Below the pieces are notes generated by a model, which saw nothing but the letters and a program-made list of their open reading frames with translations, was not told where the DNA came from and ran no database searches. Shown one piece after another: positions 26,032-33,165 of a stretch of DNA of 33,749 nt; the stretch's first letter is position 1; the number at the start of each line of letters is the position of its first letter. The DNA is from G020354085 sp964629975 (GTDB lineage Bacteria; Pseudomonadota; Gammaproteobacteria; Acidiferrobacterales; Sulfurifustaceae). The stretch lies in the NCBI GenBank assembly GCA_964629975.1, contig CAZVUN010000022.1:1-33749 (forward strand). Reading direction: 5' to 3'. The position numbers were made by a program, and so were the translations under genes.

Positions 26032-26949
26032 TCAAAGCGCGCGCACGTGCTGCGCCATGCGGCTGCGCAGCGCCTCGTCCGGCAGGCGCCCGACCCCGCC
26101 CTGCATGTTGTCCATGAGGTGGGCGACCTTGCGGGTCGCGGGAATCGCGCAGGTCACGGCCGGATGCGACAGGATGAACTTGAGGAAGAACTGCGCCCAG
26201 CTCGTGCAGTCGATCTCCGCCGCCCACGGCGGGAGCGGCCGGTTGCCGACCTTGCGAAACAGCGCGGCGCCCTCGAACGGCCGGTTGACCAGCACCGCCA
26301 TGCGCCTTTCGGCGGCGAGCGGCAGCAGGCGGGCCTCCGCCTCGCGCGAGACGATCGAATAGTTGAGCTGCACGAAGTCGGGGTCGGCCTCCTGCATGAC
26401 GCGCTCGAGCTCGTCGTAGGCGCCGCTGTGGTAGTGGGTGATGCCGATGTAGCGCACGCGCCCGGCCGCCTTCCATTCGCGCAGCGTCTTGATGTGCGTG
26501 CGCCAGTCGACGAGGTTGTGCACCTGCATGAGCTCGATGCGCTCGCGGCGCAACAGGCGCAGCGATTGCTCCATTTGCCGGATGCCGGCCGCGCGTCCGT
26601 CGGTCCAGACCTTGGTGGCGAGAAACAGCCTGTCCTGCACGCCGAGCTCGGCGGCGAGATCACCCACGACGCGCTCGGATTCGCCGTACATGGGCGAGGA
26701 GTCGACCACACTGCCGCCGAGCGCCACGAACTGCTTGAGCACCTCGCGCAGCGGTGCGCGCTGCGATTCTCCCGCACCCACGTCGAAGGTCTGCCAGGTG
26801 CCGAGGCCCACGGCCGGGATCCGTTCGCCGCTGCGCGGAATCGGGCGCGTGAGCATCGTCTTGGCCTCGGCCTTGGCGGCGCGCGCCGCGGCCACCGTCA
26901 GGCCGGTCGTCACCATCATCTTCAATACGTCACGACGCGACAGTCCCAT
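26032..26949 (-). CDS. Tat-exported aldo/keto reductase
   Basis: A 305-aa AKR protein. An N-terminal Tat motif LSRRDVLKMM with a hydrophobic run (to about residue 25) precedes the barrel. The catalytic tetrad is visible: D in VVDSSPMYG, Y in the same motif, K in LATKVWTDG, and H in LMQVHNLVDW. The late NADPH contacts are less clear (AIPATRKVAHL). Most AKRs are cytosolic, so a periplasmic form needs an oxidoreductase partner or a bound cofactor. ATG 26949 has GGAG 9 bp upstream; ATG 26976 is the alternative. It overlaps the carrier gene by 20 bp and is probably cotranscribed with it. Confidence 0.83.
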   Translation of the reverse strand: MGLSRRDVLKMMVTTGLTVAAARAAKAEAKTMLTRPIPRSGERIPAVGLGTWQTFDVGAGESQRAPLREVLKQFVALGGSVVDSSPMYGESERVVGDLAAELGVQDRLFLATKVWTDGRAAGIRQMEQSLRLLRRERIELMQVHNLVDWRTHIKTLREWKAAGRVRYIGITHYHSGAYDELERVMQEADPDFVQLNYSIVSREAEARLLPLAAERRMAVLVNRPFEGAALFRKVGNRPLPPWAAEIDCTSWAQFFLKFILSHPAVTCAIPATRKVAHLMDNMQGGVGRLPDEALRSRMAQHVRAL

Positions 26950-28273
26950 GGGCTTGCGCTCCGGTGTTGTGTGCATTGCCGTTTCCGCGCAGGACCCGCT
27001 CGCGGCGCGCCAGCCACAGGGCAACGCCGACGTACAGCCCCGTGATCGGCACCGCCAGCCACGCCATCCCGGCGAGCGTGAGCCCGAGGCCCTTGATGCC
27101 GGCGAAGAGCCACGCGCTCAGCGCATCGCCGCCGCGGAACACGACGGTGTCGATGAAGTTCTTGGCCTTGTATTTTACTTCCCGCCCCACGACCGTGAAC
27201 AAGACCTCGCGCGCCGGACGCGTGAGGGCGTATTCACCGGCGCGGCGTGCCACCTGGAACGCCACCAGCACCGGCAGGATCGGCGCCACGCCAAGCGCGA
27301 GGAAGCCCAGCGCGGTGATGACCGGCACCGCGGCGAGCGTGGGTGCCAGGCCGAAGCGCGCGAGCAGCCGCCCGGTGACGAACAACTGCACCGTGAGGGT
27401 GAGCACATTCACCCCGAGGTCGATGGCGGCGAACAGCGCGGTGCGCTCGCCCGGATCGCTGTAGGTCGCGGCTACGATGTGCGCCTGCGTGAAGTAGGCG
27501 AAGGTGCCGAGCAGGGTGAGCAGGAAGATGAACAGCGCGATGCCGAGCAGGTAGGTCGAACGCGCCAGCAGTGTCACGCCCGCCAGCACGCCGCCGCCGA
27601 GCGGCTCCTCGGCGCTGCGGTCCGGGTGCGCGTCGGGATGGGCGCGCGCAAAGCGCGCCCAGCCGATGAGCGCGCGGATGCACACGAGTGCCCCGGCGAG
27701 GAATCCGGCCGACAGCAGCAGCAGATTGACCGGCCCGAGCGGCGCGGCGAGCAGGGTGGTGATCGCCGGACCGGTGATGGCCCCGGCGCTGCCGCCGGCG
27801 GCGATGAAGCCGAACAGGCGCCGCGCCTGCGCCTCGGCGTACAGGTCGACCATGAAGCTCCAGAACACCGACACCACGAACAGGTTGAACACGCTCACCC
27901 AGATGAAGAACGCGCGTGCCAGCCAGGCGCGTTCGAGCCCCAACTGGAACAGCGCGTAGAAGAGCAGGATGTTGGCGATGAAGAACAGGTACACCGCCGG
28001 CAGGAACTTGCGGCGCGGGAAGTGCGCGGTGAGCGCCCCGAACAGCGGCACCGCCGCCAGCATGGCGAGGAACGTCCCGGTGAACACCCAGGGGAGGTTC
28101 TTCACCCCGCCGGCGATGCCCATCTCCTCGCGCAGCGGGCGCAGGATGTAGTAGCCGCACAGCAGGCAGAAGAAATAGCCGAACGACCACAGCAACGCCG
28201 CGACCTCGTGCGGCTCGGCCGCCACCAGTCGGCGCAGCCAGCGATAGACCCGGGAATCGGTGGTCACCGTCAT
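26930..28273 (-). CDS. MFS carrier of the ATP/ADP-transporter-like group
   Basis: A 447-aa integral membrane protein with about 11-12 hydrophobic spans. The signature FFCLLCGYYILRPLREEMG in the first span region resembles bacterial members of the ATP/ADP carrier (TLC) and MFS groups. Later blocks are FWSFMVDLYAEAQARRLFG and YALTRPAREVLFTVVGREVKYKAKNFID. Such proteins are annotated as MFS or nucleotide exchangers; the substrate is unknown here. ATG 28273 is chosen since MTVTTDSRVYRWLRRLV leads into the first span. The frame upstream is a shadow of the SDR gene. Confidence 0.78.
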   Translation of the reverse strand: MTVTTDSRVYRWLRRLVAAEPHEVAALLWSFGYFFCLLCGYYILRPLREEMGIAGGVKNLPWVFTGTFLAMLAAVPLFGALTAHFPRRKFLPAVYLFFIANILLFYALFQLGLERAWLARAFFIWVSVFNLFVVSVFWSFMVDLYAEAQARRLFGFIAAGGSAGAITGPAITTLLAAPLGPVNLLLLSAGFLAGALVCIRALIGWARFARAHPDAHPDRSAEEPLGGGVLAGVTLLARSTYLLGIALFIFLLTLLGTFAYFTQAHIVAATYSDPGERTALFAAIDLGVNVLTLTVQLFVTGRLLARFGLAPTLAAVPVITALGFLALGVAPILPVLVAFQVARRAGEYALTRPAREVLFTVVGREVKYKAKNFIDTVVFRGGDALSAWLFAGIKGLGLTLAGMAWLAVPITGLYVGVALWLARRERVLRGNGNAHNTGAQAHGTVAS

Positions 28274-28375
28274 GCTGTCCGTGCGCGCAGGGCGAAAGGC
28301 CCATGATACGCGGGGCGCCGGGTGCTCACCACGCGTGCCCTGTGGTAGCGTGCCGGCGTCCGGCAGGGAGAACAC

Positions 28376-29155
28376 ATGGATCTGGGAATCCAAGGCCGCC
28401 ACGCCCTGGTGTGCGCCGCCAGCAAAGGCTTGGGCAGGGGTTGCGCCGTGGCGCTCGCGCGCGAGGGCGTCAACCTCACGCTCGTGGCGCGCACGCACGC
28501 GCCGCTCGCGGCCACGGCCGAGGAGATTCGCAGCGCCACTGGCGTCGCCGTCACCGCCGTGTGTGCCGACATCACCACCGAGGACGGCCGCGCGCGGGCG
28601 CTGGCCGCCTGCCCGCAGGTCGACATCCTCGTGACCAACGCCGCCGGCCCGCCCCCCGGGGATTTCCGCGACTGGACGCGCGATGACTGGCTGCGCGCGC
28701 TCGACGCCAACATGCTCACACCGATCGCGCTCATCCAGGCCACGGTCGATGGCATGATCGCGCGCCACTTCGGGCGCATCGTCAACATCACCTCGAGTGC
28801 GGTGAAGGCGCCGATCGAGTCCCTGGGGCTGTCGAACGGCGCGCGCTGCGGGCTCACCGGTTTCGTCGCGGGGCTCGCGCGCCAGACCGTGCGCCACAAC
28901 GTCACCATCAACAACCTCCTGCCGGGTCCGTTCGCCACCGACCGCATGCGCGCGCTCACCGAGGCGGCGGCGCAGGCAAGCGGCAAGCCCTTCGAGCAGA
29001 TCTGGTCGGAGCGCGCCGCGTCCAATCCGGCCAGGCGCTTCGGCGATCCGCTCGAGTTCGGGCAGCTGTGCGCCTACCTGTGCAGCGCGCAGGCCGGCTA
29101 CCTCACCGGTCAGAACATCCTGATCGACGGCGGGGCCTATCCCGGGACGTTCTAG
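28376..29155 (+). CDS. SDR-family protein lacking the YxxxK motif
   Basis: A 259-aa Rossmann protein. The cofactor motif is CAASKGLGRG (residues 13-22), the NAAG motif is present (88-91), and N112 is in place. The catalytic Ser is S140 or S141 (NITSSAVKAP). The usual Tyr and Lys, 13 and 17 residues later, read Ser153 and Arg157 (GLSNGARCGL). The rest (LPGPFATDRM, GQNILIDGGAYPGTF) is normal. This resembles an SDR subgroup with LSN in place of the Tyr motif. It may bind NAD(P) without classic hydride chemistry. GGAG lies about 7 bp before the ATG. The next gene starts 6 bp after the stop. Confidence 0.83.
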   Translation: MDLGIQGRHALVCAASKGLGRGCAVALAREGVNLTLVARTHAPLAATAEEIRSATGVAVTAVCADITTEDGRARALAACPQVDILVTNAAGPPPGDFRDWTRDDWLRALDANMLTPIALIQATVDGMIARHFGRIVNITSSAVKAPIESLGLSNGARCGLTGFVAGLARQTVRHNVTINNLLPGPFATDRMRALTEAAAQASGKPFEQIWSERAASNPARRFGDPLEFGQLCAYLCSAQAGYLTGQNILIDGGAYPGTF

Positions 29156-29160
29156 CGCGC

Positions 29161-30351
29161 ATGGATCGCATGAGACGCAACGTGTGGCTGCTTGCCGGCT
29201 GCCAGGCGCTGATGATGAGCGCCAACTCGCTGCTGCTCGCGACCTCGGCGCTGGTGGGCGCGCGCCTCGCGGTCGATGCGTCGCTCGCCACGCTGCCGCT
29301 CGCGGTGCAATTCCTCACCACGATGCTCACGACCTTTCCGGCGTCACTGCTGATGAAGCGCATCGGCCGCCGGCCGGGGTTTCTCGTCGGGAGCCTCATG
29401 GGTCTGAGCGCTGCGGGCCTGGCCGCGTACGCGATCGTGCACGACAGCTTCGCATTGTTCACCGCGGCCGCGGCGCTGTTTGGCGCGCACAACGGCTTCG
29501 GCACCTTCTACCGCTTCGCCGCCACCGACACCGCCACGCCCGACTATCGCAGCAGCGCGATCTCCTACGTCATGGCCGGCGGCGTGGTCGCGGCCTTCGT
29601 CGGCCCCAATCTCGCCAACTGGACGAGCGGCTGGCTTGCCGGCGCGCCGTTCGCCGGCAGCTTCCTCGCGCTGCTCGGGGTGTACGCGACCTCGCTCCTC
29701 GCCATTCTGTTCATCGATATTCCCCGCCCGGCCGAATCCGCGCACGCGCTGCGCGCCCGCCCCTTAAGCCAGATCGCGCGCCAGGGCGTGTTTGTCGTGG
29801 CGGTCCTCGCCGCCATGCTCGGCTACGGCATCATGAACCTGGTGATGGTGGCAACCCCCTTGGCCATGCACGAACACCACCACGCGTTCGCCGACACCGC
29901 GTTCGTCATCCAGTGGCACGTGTTCGGCATGTTCGCGCCCTCGTTCGTGACCGGCCATCTCATCAAGCGCTTCGGCGTGCTCAACATCCTGATCGCCGGT
30001 GCGCTGCTCAACGCGGCGTGCGTGGCGATCAATCTGCTCGGCACCGAGGTCGCGCACTTCTGGGCGGCGCTCCTCCTGCTCGGGGTCGGCTGGAACTTCC
30101 TGTTCGTCGGCGGCACGACGCTGCTCACGGAAGCCTACCGCGAGGAAGAGAAGGCCAAGACCCAGGCGCTCAACGACTTCCTGATGTTTACCTCCATCAC
30201 CCTCACGAGCTTCACGGCCGGGGCCTTGCAGCACCACTTCGGCTGGCAGGTCGTGAACATCGGGGTGATCCCGTTGATCGCCGTGATTCTGGGTGCGGTG
30301 CTATGGTTGCGGCCGCGCCGCCGGTTGCCCGCATCCGAAACGCCGGTCTGA
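29161..30351 (+). CDS. MFS transporter
   Basis: A 396-aa protein with 12 predicted membrane spans. MKRIGRRPGFLVGS after the second span is the MFS loop motif (G-x-x-x-D/R-R-x-G-R-R type). A His-rich loop AMHEHHHAF sits between the halves, after span 7. It ends in a basic tail LRPRRRLPAS. The substrate is unknown; the His cluster could bind a metal. It starts 6 bp after the SDR stop and is probably cotranscribed with it. ATG 29161 is the first in frame after that stop, and a second Met follows 9 bp later. Confidence 0.85.
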   Translation: MDRMRRNVWLLAGCQALMMSANSLLLATSALVGARLAVDASLATLPLAVQFLTTMLTTFPASLLMKRIGRRPGFLVGSLMGLSAAGLAAYAIVHDSFALFTAAAALFGAHNGFGTFYRFAATDTATPDYRSSAISYVMAGGVVAAFVGPNLANWTSGWLAGAPFAGSFLALLGVYATSLLAILFIDIPRPAESAHALRARPLSQIARQGVFVVAVLAAMLGYGIMNLVMVATPLAMHEHHHAFADTAFVIQWHVFGMFAPSFVTGHLIKRFGVLNILIAGALLNAACVAINLLGTEVAHFWAALLLLGVGWNFLFVGGTTLLTEAYREEEKAKTQALNDFLMFTSITLTSFTAGALQHHFGWQVVNIGVIPLIAVILGAVLWLRPRRRLPASETPV

Positions 30352-30519
30352 CCGCCGCCCGGTTCGGCGCGGAGCCAGTCGTCGATGGTGGCGGATGCTG
30401 TGGCCGCCGCCCGGTCGAATGACCAAGCGAGCAAGGCGAGCGGACCGGGCCGGGTGAGTCGGCGCCGGTGACACAGCAGTTGTACAGGAATCAATACGGA
30501 TCGGAACCGCTTGGTGAGG

Positions 30520-30559
30520 GTTTCCAGATATGGCAACGTGTTTCCAGATATAGCAACAT
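30520..30559. repeat. Two tandem 20-bp repeats
   Basis: Two copies of a 20-bp unit beginning GTTTCCAGATAT lie head to tail at 30520-30539 and 30540-30559. They differ at only two positions (G to A at units 13 and 19). They overlap a hairpin (30542-30575). They could be protein-binding iterons such as an integrase site, or the remains of a repeat family. Confidence 0.7.
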
Positions 30560-30575
30560 GGTTCTATATCTGGAA
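30542..30575. repeat. Perfect 12-bp hairpin upstream of cassettes
   Basis: TTCCAGATATAG (30542-30553) and CTATATCTGGAA (30564-30575) are exact complements with a 10-bp loop. GGTTCTAT occurs at 30560 and again at 30589. There is no T-tract after the stem, so it does not look like a simple terminator. Confidence 0.7.
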
Positions 30576-30611
30576 GTTGCTTCCAGACGGTTCTATGCCG
30601 TTCATTCATAG

Positions 30612-31192
30612 TTAGAGCGCAAAACATGCCGAGCGTCGTTCTCCAACAAGTATCAAACGAGTTTGCCCGTACCAATGCGGGCAAGACCTTGGAGAAGCCG
30701 ATTGCCTTGAAGTTCCTGCAAAAATACTTGCTGCCCGAGGAGTTCCAAAAGCTCGAAGCTGAGTGTACTGAGGGGAAAGTGTATGTCTGGGGTTCAAAGA
30801 GTGAGCGCGTGCACCAATACGGAAAGATTCCATTCCGGCAGTCCTTGGTGCTGTTTCGCCGCAACAAAGCCGTTTACAAATGCGGTGTTATCTTAAGTTG
30901 GATTTTTAATCCTGCCTTGGCTGAGCACTTGTGGGGCTTCGACAGTGATAACAAGACATGGAGCCTTGTTTATTTCATGAAAGACGTAAAAGACCTTTCG
31001 ATCCCTGCGTCTGAGATCAACAAACTCATAGGCAGAAAACCGACAGACAATTGGCAAGGATTAACGGCGGAGACTGCGTCAGAAAAGACAGAGAAAGTCA
31101 TTGAGTATGTGAAGACCAAATTAAAAGAGCGCTCTAACAAGGCGCTGCACCCGACGTCGCCGCTAACGCGGCGCCGCGGGTGAGCTTGGTCG
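30612..31192 (+). mobile_element. Integron-type gene cassette 1
   Basis: A 581-bp unit bounded by G|TTAGAGC at 30611/30612 and G|TTAGACA at 31192/31193. Its first bases (GTTAGAGCGC, 30611-30620) are the exact reverse complement of GCGCTCTAAC (31129-31138) in its own attC. This is expected when the cassette circle closes and its attC ends pair. It holds one ORF that ends inside the attC. The composition is AT-rich compared with the chromosome. Confidence 0.85.
30626..31183 (+). CDS. Hypothetical cassette protein
   Basis: A 185-aa protein I do not recognise. It has no signal peptide or membrane span. It is a soluble alpha/beta-looking sequence with KPIALKFLQKYLLPEEFQKL, VYVWGSKSERVHQYGKIP, SLVLFRRNKAVYKCGVIL and a lysine-rich end TEKVIEYVKTKLKERS. 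The last 15 residues (NKALHPTSPLTRRRG) are encoded by the attC site and are probably not part of the fold. The ATG is only 15 bp from the cassette start and has no RBS, as is common in cassettes. Codon use is visibly less GC-rich than the chromosome. A defence or adaptation role would be a guess. Confidence 0.72.
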   Translation: MPSVVLQQVSNEFARTNAGKTLEKPIALKFLQKYLLPEEFQKLEAECTEGKVYVWGSKSERVHQYGKIPFRQSLVLFRRNKAVYKCGVILSWIFNPALAEHLWGFDSDNKTWSLVYFMKDVKDLSIPASEINKLIGRKPTDNWQGLTAETASEKTEKVIEYVKTKLKERSNKALHPTSPLTRRRG

Positions 31193-31198
31193 TTAGAC
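31129..31198 (+). other. attC recombination site of cassette 1
   Basis: The outer core is CTCTAAC (31132-31138, extended GCGCTCTAAC from 31129). The far core is GTTAGAC (31192-31198). Between them the bases fold as expected for attC: GCT-CACCCG (31144-31153) pairs with CGGGTG-AGC (31177-31185), leaving G31147 unpaired as an extrahelical base. An inner stem CGCCGC/GCGGCG (31158-31163, 31168-31173) closes a TAAC loop. The recombination point is G31192|T31193. Confidence 0.85.
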
Positions 31199-31231
31199 AG
31201 CCATAACTGCCGTAGAGGACGACGACACTTT

Positions 31232-32197
31232 ATGAAAAGCACCGAATCGCTGATTCACAAAGCCGTTCGCGCACCTTCCAGTCACAATACGCAACCGTGG
31301 CTGTTCCAAGTTTCGGAATCTACGATCAGCCTGTATGCGGATCGTACACGAGCGCTACCGGTCAACGACCCGGATGATCGCGAGCTCACGATCAGTTGCG
31401 GTTGCGCGCTCATGAACCTGCGCGTTGCCGCCGCCGCCGAAGGCTTGGACGTTCGTATCGAAGCCCTCCCCGTTCCGGATGAGCCGGATTTGCTGGCCCG
31501 ATGTTCATTCTCTGTGACGCCGGAAGCGCCTGCCCCAGAAGCCTCACTCGCGTCGTTCATCGAACAGCGTCGCACTTACCGAAAGCGCTTCTTGCCCCGC
31601 AAAGTGGACACCGAGGCTCTGAATCTGTTGATTGACTCAGCGGAACGTGAAGGTGCATGGCTGCGGCCTCTGACGACCGACAGTGCCCGACACAGAGCCG
31701 CCGAACTGGTGGCCGAGGGGGATGCTGCGCAGTGGGCCAACCCGAGCTGGCGGCGCGAGCTGGCCGTCTGGATGCATCCGCGGCGCCGAGGGGATGGATT
31801 GACGGTGCCGACCTTGGCTGCGCCGGTTGCCCGGGTCATTGTCCGCACTTTCGACATGGGTGGTGGCGTGGGTGCGAAAGACCGCGAACTGGCTGAGGAA
31901 TCGCCGCTTCTCGCCGTGCTCGGCACACATGGCGACCAGCCGCGTGACTGGCTGTTGGCAGGACAGGCTCTGGAGCGCGTCCTGCTGGTTGCTTGTCAGA
32001 ACGGACTTCAGGCGTCGTATCTCAATCAGCCCATCCAGGTGTCGTCACTGCGGTCCAAATTCCAAGACTTGGTCGGTGCCGGCTTTCCGCAGATCCTGCT
32101 TCGCCTGGGCTATCCAGCCGAAGAGATCCCGGTCTCACCCAGACGCGCGGTTGAAGATGTGATCGCAGGGGGCGCCATGCAACACGGTAGACTGTGA
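31232..32197 (+). CDS. Acg-type nitroreductase family protein
   Basis: A 321-aa flavin-type oxidoreductase of the nitroreductase superfamily, Acg-like group. The N-terminal VRAPSSHNTQPWLF (residues 12-25) is the family signature that contributes to FMN binding. ASFIEQRRTYRKRFLPR and LLAVLGTHGDQPRDWLLAGQALERVLL follow, and QNGLQASYLNQPIQ plus PQILLRLGYP are near the end. Acg proteins may bind rather than use FMN, and their substrate is unknown. The ATG lies 39 bp from the cassette start with a weak GAGGA further upstream. The next gene begins 7 bp after the stop. Confidence 0.87.
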   Translation: MKSTESLIHKAVRAPSSHNTQPWLFQVSESTISLYADRTRALPVNDPDDRELTISCGCALMNLRVAAAAEGLDVRIEALPVPDEPDLLARCSFSVTPEAPAPEASLASFIEQRRTYRKRFLPRKVDTEALNLLIDSAEREGAWLRPLTTDSARHRAAELVAEGDAAQWANPSWRRELAVWMHPRRRGDGLTVPTLAAPVARVIVRTFDMGGGVGAKDRELAEESPLLAVLGTHGDQPRDWLLAGQALERVLLVACQNGLQASYLNQPIQVSSLRSKFQDLVGAGFPQILLRLGYPAEEIPVSPRRAVEDVIAGGAMQHGRL

Positions 32198-32204
32198 GGT
32201 GATC

Positions 32205-33059
32205 ATGTTGAAGATTCTTGTCATCGCCGTCTCGGTAATCGTCATTGCGGTGGCTGCAGCCGTGGTGTATGGCGCGCTCCGTTGGGACGCGGGCACTCGG
32301 GAGTTGCGGGCGCGTCTCGAAGCGGCACGAATACCCGTAGAACCTCAGGTTGCCACTTTTCGCGAGCTCGAACGGTTACCAGCGCCAGTGCAGCGCTATT
32401 TTCGTACCGTACTCAAGGAGGGCCAGCCGATGGTGAGCGGTGTGCGCGTGCAGCACCGCGGCACCTTCAACATGAGTGAGACAGGCGAACGATGGAAGCC
32501 ATTCACCTCGGATCAGCGAGTGATCACGCGACGACCAGGGTTCGATTGGAACGGTCGGGTTGCGGTGATGCCCGGTCTGTCGGTTCGGGTGCATGACGCT
32601 TACGTTGCTGGCGAAGGCATCCTGCATGCCGCCTTGCTGGGCTTGTTTTCGGTGGTCAAGCTGCGTGGCACGCGCGAGGTCGCCGAAGGCGAGCTCATGC
32701 GCTTCTTTGCTGAGGCGGCCTGGTACCCGACCGCGTTGCTCCCCAGCCAGGGTGTTCGCTGGGAGGAAGTTGATATCCGATCCGCGCGAGCCACGCTGGT
32801 CGATGGTTCAGTCGCCGTCACGATGCTGTTCAGCTTCAATGAGAACGGCACAATTGATACTGTGCGGGCCGAGGCGCGCGGACGCACGGTCGGCGATCAA
32901 ATCATCCCAACGCCTTGGCAAGGACGTTTCTGGAACTACCAGCAACGGGGAGGCATGCAGGTGCCTCTCGACGGAGAGGTTGCATGGCTGCTGGCGGAGG
33001 GCGCAAAGCCATACTGGCGCGGTCGTATCACCGAGATCGCTTATGAGTTTGTCCAGTGA
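32205..33059 (+). CDS. DUF6544-like membrane-anchored protein
   Basis: A 284-aa protein with one N-terminal membrane segment (KILVIAVSVIVIAVAAAVVY, residues 3-22) and a long extracytoplasmic or cytoplasmic domain. That domain shows PVQRYFRTVLKEGQPMVSGV, AVMPGLSVRVHDAYVAGEG, FFAEAAWYPTALLPSQGV and a final YWRGRITEIAYEF. This pattern matches the DUF6920/DUF6544 family, which has no known function. ATG 32205 is preferred over GTG 32199 because GAGGTG lies at 5 bp. It forms a pair with the nitroreductase gene in one cassette. Confidence 0.75.
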   Translation: MLKILVIAVSVIVIAVAAAVVYGALRWDAGTRELRARLEAARIPVEPQVATFRELERLPAPVQRYFRTVLKEGQPMVSGVRVQHRGTFNMSETGERWKPFTSDQRVITRRPGFDWNGRVAVMPGLSVRVHDAYVAGEGILHAALLGLFSVVKLRGTREVAEGELMRFFAEAAWYPTALLPSQGVRWEEVDIRSARATLVDGSVAVTMLFSFNENGTIDTVRAEARGRTVGDQIIPTPWQGRFWNYQQRGGMQVPLDGEVAWLLAEGAKPYWRGRITEIAYEFVQ

Positions 33060-33084
33060 CTGAGGCAATGACCAGATGGAACTC

Positions 33085-33095
33085 GGCTGTCTAAC
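33085..33095 (+). other. Left half-core of a truncated attC (cassette 2)
   Basis: GGCTGTCTAAC matches the reverse complement of the cassette start (31192-31202) over 11 of 11 bases. It includes GTCTAAC, a good RYYYAAC core. The remainder of the site is not found before the IS3-type orfA. Confidence 0.7.
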
Positions 33096-33119
33096 ACTCC
33101 CCCGCCCCACGATTTCTTT

Positions 33120-33165
33120 GGACACCCATTTGGGGCAACATGCCCCGTAACTGAGGGAGGTGTCC
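33120..33165 (+). promoter_or_regulatory. Hairpins covering the orfA ribosome binding site
   Basis: GGACACC (33120-33126) pairs with GGTGTCC (33159-33165), enclosing a second stem GGGGCA/TGCCCC (33132-33137, 33141-33146) with an ACA loop. The outer stem contains part of GGAGG (33156-33160), so the orfA RBS could be masked in mRNA that reads in from outside. Such protection is known for several insertion sequences. Confidence 0.55.

Larger units (their letters stand above)
30352..30611. other. Left flank of the cassette array; no gene seen
   Basis: A 260-bp stretch without a supportable gene. Up to about 30470 it has the high GC of the chromosome; after that it is AT-richer. From 30520 it carries the repeat cluster described separately. 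It ends in GTTAGAG (30611-30617), the point where cassette 1 begins. No integrase gene lies here. Confidence 0.55.
31193..33095 (+). mobile_element. Integron-type gene cassette 2, attC interrupted
   Basis: The cassette begins at TTAGACAGCC (31193). The reverse complement GGCTGTCTAAC is found once more at 33085-33095, with GTCTAAC matching the RYYYAAC outer core. These 11 bp are the expected 5' half of the attC. The usual hairpin and the GTTRRRY core are missing because IS sequence follows. The cassette is about 1.9 kb and holds two genes in tandem. Confidence 0.72.

Noticed and set aside
26489..28306. A 605-codon plus-strand frame opposite the carrier and reductase genes
   Set aside because: Its composition is that of a shadow frame (Arg, Glu, Gln, His rich), while both minus-strand genes have full domains.
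30520..30559. Two near-identical tandem repeats considered as a CRISPR array
   Set aside because: There are only two units, joined directly with no spacers, and no cas gene is nearby.
30542..30575. The 12-bp hairpin considered as a terminator of the MFS gene
   Set aside because: It lies 190 bp after the stop codon, the stem is AT-rich, and no T-run follows on either strand.
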